From contig NZ_CAJVCE010000026.1 in NCBI RefSeq assembly GCF_910594985.1, forward strand, positions 26,760 through 90,759: a DNA stretch of 64,000 nucleotides, written 5' to 3'. Positions 59,831-64,000 of this stretch are shown piece after piece. The notes under the pieces were generated by a model. It had not been told where the DNA came from and did not search any database. It saw nothing but the letters and a program-made list of their open reading frames with translations. Source of the stretch: Paenibacillus allorhizosphaerae. GTDB lineage: Bacteria; Bacillota; Bacilli; Paenibacillales; NBRC-103111. A program made the translations under genes and the position numbers. Numbering within the stretch: the stretch's first letter is position 1; every line of letters begins with the position of its first letter.

Positions 59831-60712
59831 TTACCAGCCGCGATCCTGCATCCGCTCGGATACGTTCAGCTTGGAAATTTCTATCCCTTTCATCGGTGTG
59901 CCAAGGTTTTTCGAAACTTTGGCGATCAGCTCATAATCCGTGTAATGCGTAGTCGCTTCGACAATCGCTTTGGCGAACTTTTCAGGGTTGTCCGATTTGA
60001 AAATACCGGAGCCGACGAATACGCCGTCCGATCCCAAATGCATCATCAGTGCAGCATCCGAAGGCGTCGCTACGCCGCCGGCAGCAAAGTTAACAACCGG
60101 CAACCGGCCTGTTTCATGCACTTGCAGAAGCAGCTCGTACGGAGCGCCTAAATTTTTTGCTTCCGCCATCAGTTCGTCCTTCGACAAACTTTGGATTTTG
60201 CGGATTTGGCCGGTAATCATACGCATATGACGAACCGCTTCGACGATATTGCCCGTTCCCGGCTCGCCTTTCGTACGGATCATCGACGCGCCTTCCCCGA
60301 TCCGGCGCAGTGCTTCCCCAAGGTCTCTGGCACCGCAAACGAATGGAACCGTAAACTCTTTCTTGTTAATGTGGAACACTTCATCCGCCGGCGTCAATAC
60401 TTCGCTCTCATCAATGTAGTCTACGCCCATCGACTCAAGTACTTTGGCCTCTACAAAATGGCCGATACGCGCCTTAGCCATGACCGGGATGGAAACCACC
60501 TTCATGACCTCTTCCATGATGGTAGGATCAGCCATACGGGCTACGCCACCTGCTGCTCGAATATCTGAAGGCACTCTTTCCAAAGCCATAACAGCCGATG
60601 CCCCTGCCGCTTCAGCAATACGGGCTTGTTCGGCATTCATAACGTCCATAATGACGCCACCTTTTTGCATTTCGGCCATACCTTTTTTCACTCGGGATGT
60701 TCCAGTTTCCAT
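59831..60712 (-). CDS. pdxS: Pyridoxal 5'-phosphate synthase lyase subunit
   Basis: A 293-residue TIM-barrel enzyme making PLP from ribose-5-P, glyceraldehyde-3-P and ammonia. The Schiff-base Lys is in IPVMAKARIGHF and the second Lys in IRTKGEPGTGNI. Works as a dodecamer with PdxT. Confidence 0.98.
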   Translation of the reverse strand: METGTSRVKKGMAEMQKGGVIMDVMNAEQARIAEAAGASAVMALERVPSDIRAAGGVARMADPTIMEEVMKVVSIPVMAKARIGHFVEAKVLESMGVDYIDESEVLTPADEVFHINKKEFTVPFVCGARDLGEALRRIGEGASMIRTKGEPGTGNIVEAVRHMRMITGQIRKIQSLSKDELMAEAKNLGAPYELLLQVHETGRLPVVNFAAGGVATPSDAALMMHLGSDGVFVGSGIFKSDNPEKFAKAIVEATTHYTDYELIAKVSKNLGTPMKGIEISKLNVSERMQDRGW

Positions 60713-60835
60713 ATCCGACTCCTCCTAAACGACGCTCCGTTATATTCACGATACGCAAAATGCGACAAACTAACTAAGCAATTATTTTACATGAACCATT
60801 CTAAATATACAACCCGTAGGACCGGGAATTTACGC

Positions 60836-62128
60836 CTACTTCGATCCGCTGATCATATCGACAAAAAAGTTTTTGATCGCCCGGAAAAACAACCGGAACC
60901 AGCTGCCTTTTTCTTCGTCGTTCGCCGCTACCATCTTGACCGTATACGGTTTATTTTCATACGTGACCGTCAGCGTGCCGACTTCGTCGCCTTTTTTGAT
61001 CGGTGCTACCAAATCCGGCTTCCCTTGCGCCGTTTTCACAAATGCGCTATCTGACGTTCCTTTTTTGACAAGCAGCGAAAGTCCTTCGCCTGTAACAGCT
61101 GCCGCTTGCGTATTCACGCCTTTTTTCATCGGTACGGCCGGAAGCGCGTCGACTGTGGCTCCGGCTTGTACAATTTCTTTCTTTTCAAAATTCGTAAAAC
61201 CGTAGTCGAGTATTTTTTTCGTGTCAAAGAAACTGTTATCTCTCGTACTGGAGTTCATCACAACGGAAATGAGCCTTGTATCGTTCCGGACCGCCGTCCC
61301 CGTAAAGCAATAGCCGGCCTTATCCGTATGTCCGGTTTTAAGCCCGTCCAATCCTTGATACACATATTTCTTAAAATTAATATTGTCTTTATTGCCCTCG
61401 AGCATCCAGTCATAATTAATCATCGGATTGGCATCCGTCGGCCTGAACTTTTTCGAAGGGATGCTAGAATACTTCACGATGTCGGGATGATCCTTCAGGA
61501 GGTGGTATGCGATCAAGGCTGCATCGCGTGCGGTGAAGATCGTCTCCCCGGGCAGCGAGCTTGGCGCATACTTTCCCAGGTCGACCCGATCCAAACCGGA
61601 TGTGCCAATGAAATACGCATCCTTCGATAGCCCCAGCTTGGCCGCCGTTTCATTCATGAGCTGTACAAATTTTTCTTCCGTTCCGGAAATTTTCTCCGCC
61701 AAAGCCACAGCGGCTCCGTTATCCGAATAAATCGTTACCGCATAAAACAAATCTTCTACTGAGTACGTGTCTCCCATCGCTTTAGGAATGCCGGATAACG
61801 CTTTATTATTCGATAAAAATGCGGAGTATTCGCTAATTTGAACCGTATCGGTCCAGCTGATCTTCTTGTTGGCAATGCTTTCGAATATCAAGTATTCCGT
61901 CATCATCTTGGCCATACTGGCCGGGGGCATAGGCACATCTTCGTTTTGCGCAAACAAGACTTGTCCCGTGGCCGCCTCCATCAATATCGCCGATTTGGCT
62001 GTTATTCCTAAGTTCGGTGCTTCCGTTTCTGCCGCCCGCGCTGTACCCGTATATATGGAGGAAACCGCAATTTGTGCCAATAATGTAATCCCTAACGCTA
62101 GCTTTCCCCATTTCCAAAACCGTTTCAC
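60836..62128 (-). CDS. dacA: D-alanyl-D-alanine carboxypeptidase (PBP5 type)
   Basis: A 430-residue low-molecular-weight penicillin-binding protein that trims the terminal D-Ala of stem peptides. A signal peptide covers about residues 1-32. Active-site motifs: Ser71-x-x-Lys74 (PASMAKMMTEY), SDN (IYSDNGAAVAL) and KTG (GLKTGHTDKAGY). The C-terminal beta domain (about 290-400) is followed by an amphipathic anchor (WFRLFFRAIKNFFVDMI). The order guaB-dacA-pdxS-pdxT-serS equals that of B. subtilis. Confidence 0.97.
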   Translation of the reverse strand: MKRFWKWGKLALGITLLAQIAVSSIYTGTARAAETEAPNLGITAKSAILMEAATGQVLFAQNEDVPMPPASMAKMMTEYLIFESIANKKISWTDTVQISEYSAFLSNNKALSGIPKAMGDTYSVEDLFYAVTIYSDNGAAVALAEKISGTEEKFVQLMNETAAKLGLSKDAYFIGTSGLDRVDLGKYAPSSLPGETIFTARDAALIAYHLLKDHPDIVKYSSIPSKKFRPTDANPMINYDWMLEGNKDNINFKKYVYQGLDGLKTGHTDKAGYCFTGTAVRNDTRLISVVMNSSTRDNSFFDTKKILDYGFTNFEKKEIVQAGATVDALPAVPMKKGVNTQAAAVTGEGLSLLVKKGTSDSAFVKTAQGKPDLVAPIKKGDEVGTLTVTYENKPYTVKMVAANDEEKGSWFRLFFRAIKNFFVDMISGSK

Positions 62129-62182
62129 TTCTTCACTCTCCCATTATTTATTGTTCTTTTATTGTAGCATACCGGCCCGTCC

Positions 62183-62219
62183 AAAAAAAAGGAGACAAAG
62201 GACTGGGCCTTTGCCTCCA
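62183..62219 (-). terminator. Terminator of guaB
   Basis: GGAG-CAAAGG/CCTTTG-CTCC stem with one mismatch, followed by eight T on the minus strand, about 20 bases past the guaB stop. Confidence 0.9.
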
Positions 62220-62240
62220 GTATATATAGATTCGTTACAG

Positions 62241-63698
62241 TTACATCGAATAGTTCGGTGCTTCTTTGGTAATTTGTACATCATGTGGATGGCTTTCCCG
62301 CAAGCCGGCACCCGTAATGCGAATAAAGCTTGTTTCATTGATCAATGCCTGAATGTTCTTCGCACCGCAATACCCCATGCCAGAGCGCAGTCCGCCGATC
62401 AATTGGTACAACGTGTCGGCCAGTGGCCCTTTATAAGGAACGCGTCCCTCAATGCCTTCCGGAACCAGTTTGCTTTCGTTTTCCTGGAAGTAACGGTCCT
62501 TGCTGCCTTCCTTCATCGCGCCCAGCGAACCCATGCCGCGGTACACTTTAAAACGGCGCCCTTGGAAAATTTCCGATTCTCCCGGACTTTCTTCCGTTCC
62601 TGCAAACAGGCTCCCGATCATAACCCCGCTAGCGCCCGCCGCAATTGCTTTGGTCACATCGCCCGAGTACTTGATGCCCCCGTCAGCAATAATCGGTACA
62701 TTATACTTTCTTGCTACAGAGGCGCAGTCGTAAATCGCTGTAATTTGCGGAACTCCGATACCGGCGATTACGCGCGTCGTACAGATCGATCCAGGCCCGA
62801 TTCCCACTTTCACGATGCTTGCTCCGGCTTCGATCAAGTCTCTTGTTCCGTCACCTGTAGCAACGTTACCGGCGCATATCGGTAAATCCGGATATTGCTG
62901 ACGAATGCTTCTCACCGTATTCAGGATATTGATGTGATGGCCGTGCGCCGAGTCCACGACGATCAGATCGACGCCTGCTTCTACGAGCGCGGCAGTCCGT
63001 TCCATGACGTCCTTCGAAACGCCAACAGCGGCACCCGCCAACAAACGCCCATGCTTGTCTTTAGCCGAGTTCGGGAATTGGATGGCCTTCTCGATATCTT
63101 TGATCGTGATAAGTCCCTTCAGCACATTCTGCTCGTCAACGAGCGGCAGCTTCTCGATCTTGTGCTTCTGGAGGATTCCTTCCGCTTGCTGCAGCGTCGT
63201 ACCTACCGGCGCTGTCACGAGCTGCTCCCGAGTCATAACCTCTTTAATTTTGATCGAATAATCATGTACGAAGCGCAAATCACGATTTGTCAAAATCCCT
63301 ACCAATTTTTTGTTCTCGTCGCAAATCGGTACACCCGAAATCCGATACTTCGCCATTAATTCTTCAGCATCGTACACATGATGTTCGGGGGTCAAATAAA
63401 ACGGGTTCGTAATCACGCCGCTTTCGGAACGTTTTACGCGGTCTACTTCCTCTGCCTGCTGTGCAATCGACATGTTTTTATGGATGATGCCGATGCCGCC
63501 TTCTCTGGCCATCGCGATCGCCAATGCCGACTCCGTTACCGTGTCCATCGCTGAACTGAGGAAAGGTACGTTTAGTTTGATCTGATTCGTCAGCTCCGTC
63601 GAAATATCAATTTCTTTCCCAAACACTTCCGATTTTCGCGGAACGAGCAATACATCGTCAAACGTCAGCCCTTCTTTTTCAAACTTAGATTCCCACAC
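62241..63698 (-). CDS. guaB: Inosine-5'-monophosphate dehydrogenase
   Basis: A 485-residue enzyme oxidising IMP to XMP, the rate-setting step to GMP. The barrel is interrupted by two CBS domains (about 95-205, including YRISGVPICDENKKLVGIL). The catalytic Cys is in GPGSICTTRVIAG, and the phosphate loop is in ADGGIKYSGDVTKAIAAGA. The start is a GTG at 63698, with AAGGGGG 10 bases upstream and the usual WESKFEKEGLTFDDVLLVP following. Confidence 0.98.
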   Translation of the reverse strand: MWESKFEKEGLTFDDVLLVPRKSEVFGKEIDISTELTNQIKLNVPFLSSAMDTVTESALAIAMAREGGIGIIHKNMSIAQQAEEVDRVKRSESGVITNPFYLTPEHHVYDAEELMAKYRISGVPICDENKKLVGILTNRDLRFVHDYSIKIKEVMTREQLVTAPVGTTLQQAEGILQKHKIEKLPLVDEQNVLKGLITIKDIEKAIQFPNSAKDKHGRLLAGAAVGVSKDVMERTAALVEAGVDLIVVDSAHGHHINILNTVRSIRQQYPDLPICAGNVATGDGTRDLIEAGASIVKVGIGPGSICTTRVIAGIGVPQITAIYDCASVARKYNVPIIADGGIKYSGDVTKAIAAGASGVMIGSLFAGTEESPGESEIFQGRRFKVYRGMGSLGAMKEGSKDRYFQENESKLVPEGIEGRVPYKGPLADTLYQLIGGLRSGMGYCGAKNIQALINETSFIRITGAGLRESHPHDVQITKEAPNYSM

Positions 63699-63749
63699 GT
63701 AAATGTTGCCCCCTTTAATTTTGTCCTTGCCGAAAATATATTAATTGCA

Positions 63750-63779
63750 ATCTTATCAAAAGCCCTTTTTGAGTGTCAA
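63750..63779 (-). promoter_or_regulatory. Sigma-A promoter of guaB
   Basis: TTGACA, 18 bases, TAAGAT on the minus strand, 52 bases before the GTG. No guanine riboswitch or PurR box was recognised. Confidence 0.68.
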
Positions 63780-63835
63780 GCATAAAGTCATGAAGATTTG
63801 ACCGGGCTTCCATAGTATTCCAATCCCGCAAAATC

Positions 63836-63878
63836 TAAAAAGAGCCTCTTTGGATTATGTCCAAAGAGGCTCTTTTTA
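63836..63878 (-). terminator. Terminator of the rRNA operon
   Basis: A perfect 19-bp stem built on AAAAAGAGCCTCTTTGGA, ending in TTTTTA. It lies directly after the 5S rRNA. Confidence 0.93.
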
Positions 63879-63880
63879 TC

Positions 63881-63998
63881 TGCTTGGCGACGTTCTACTC
63901 TCCCAGGACCCTGCGGTCCAAGTACCATCGACGCTGGAAGGCTTAACGTTCGTGTTCGGGATGGGTACGCGTGGTTCCCTTCCGCCATCATCACCAAA
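63881..63998 (-). rRNA. rrf: 5S ribosomal RNA
   Basis: On the minus strand it reads TTTGGTGATGATGGCGGA at the 5' end, CCCATCCCGAACACGAACG in the middle, and GGGAGAGTAGAACGTCGCC near the 3' end. The ends (TTTGGTG and CGCCAAGCA) pair as in all 5S RNAs. About 117 bases, so complete or within a base or two. The rest of the rRNA operon should lie beyond the right edge. Confidence 0.95.
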
Positions 63999-64000
63999 CG

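Noticed and set aside
63788..63997. A 69-codon minus-strand frame at the right edge
   Set aside because: It runs through the 5S rRNA and its terminator.

Overview
The window reads as an origin-proximal piece of chromosome from an aerobic, spore-forming Firmicute, most likely a Paenibacillaceae member (Paenibacillus or Cohnella type). The evidence is the set of sporulation genes (spoIIID, spoIIQ, spoIID, spoIIR, sspP), an 11-subunit complex I without NuoEFG, SLH-domain surface protein plus csaB, TTG/GTG starts with strong AGGAGG sites, and gene order shared with Bacillus. Nearly all genes are on the minus strand, as is the 5S rRNA at the right edge, so the replication origin is inferred to lie beyond the right end.

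Layout, left to right. 1-7.3 kb: surface polymer genes (partial tagO, tagA, csaB, a DUF5693 membrane protein, phosphoglucomutase), fabZ and a PgsA-like enzyme. 7.4-11.2 kb: EpuA-like protein, flhP, flhO, mbl, spoIIID. 11.3-17.8 kb: spoIIQ, spoIID, murA, ywzB and a secreted subtilase with SLH repeats. 18.1-28.8 kb: the nuoABCDHIJKLMN operon. 29.0-36.4 kb: the atpZIBEFHAGDC operon. 36.6-49.8 kb: mnaA, upp, trpS with a T-box, glyA, ywlG, rpiB, ywlE, mntP, ywlC, spoIIR, prmC, prfA, ychF. 50.2-57.4 kb: mixed-strand region with a DnaA-box cluster, tadA, tRNA-Pro, a four-gene ECF sigma operon, tRNA-Arg, map, sspP, small unknown genes and a DoxX protein. 57.6-64 kb: a 77-bp duplication around tRNA-Ser, serS, pdxT, pdxS, dacA, guaB and 5S rRNA.

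How the parts fit: complex I and ATP synthase form the respiratory core. TagO, TagA and MnaA (wall-linked polymer) with CsaB (pyruvylation) can make the wall ligand that SLH proteins such as the subtilase bind. SpoIIR, SpoIIQ, SpoIID and SpoIIID belong to one engulfment and mother-cell programme. PrmC modifies PrfA. The most unusual content is not in the housekeeping genes: five DnaA boxes upstream of tadA, two parS-like sites, a tightly coupled ECF sigma/anti-sigma/membrane operon with a triple TM2-like protein, an orphan LexA operator, CRP/FNR-type palindromes before doxX, a 48-bp tandem repeat inside the nuo operon, and a tRNA-Ser 3'-end duplication.
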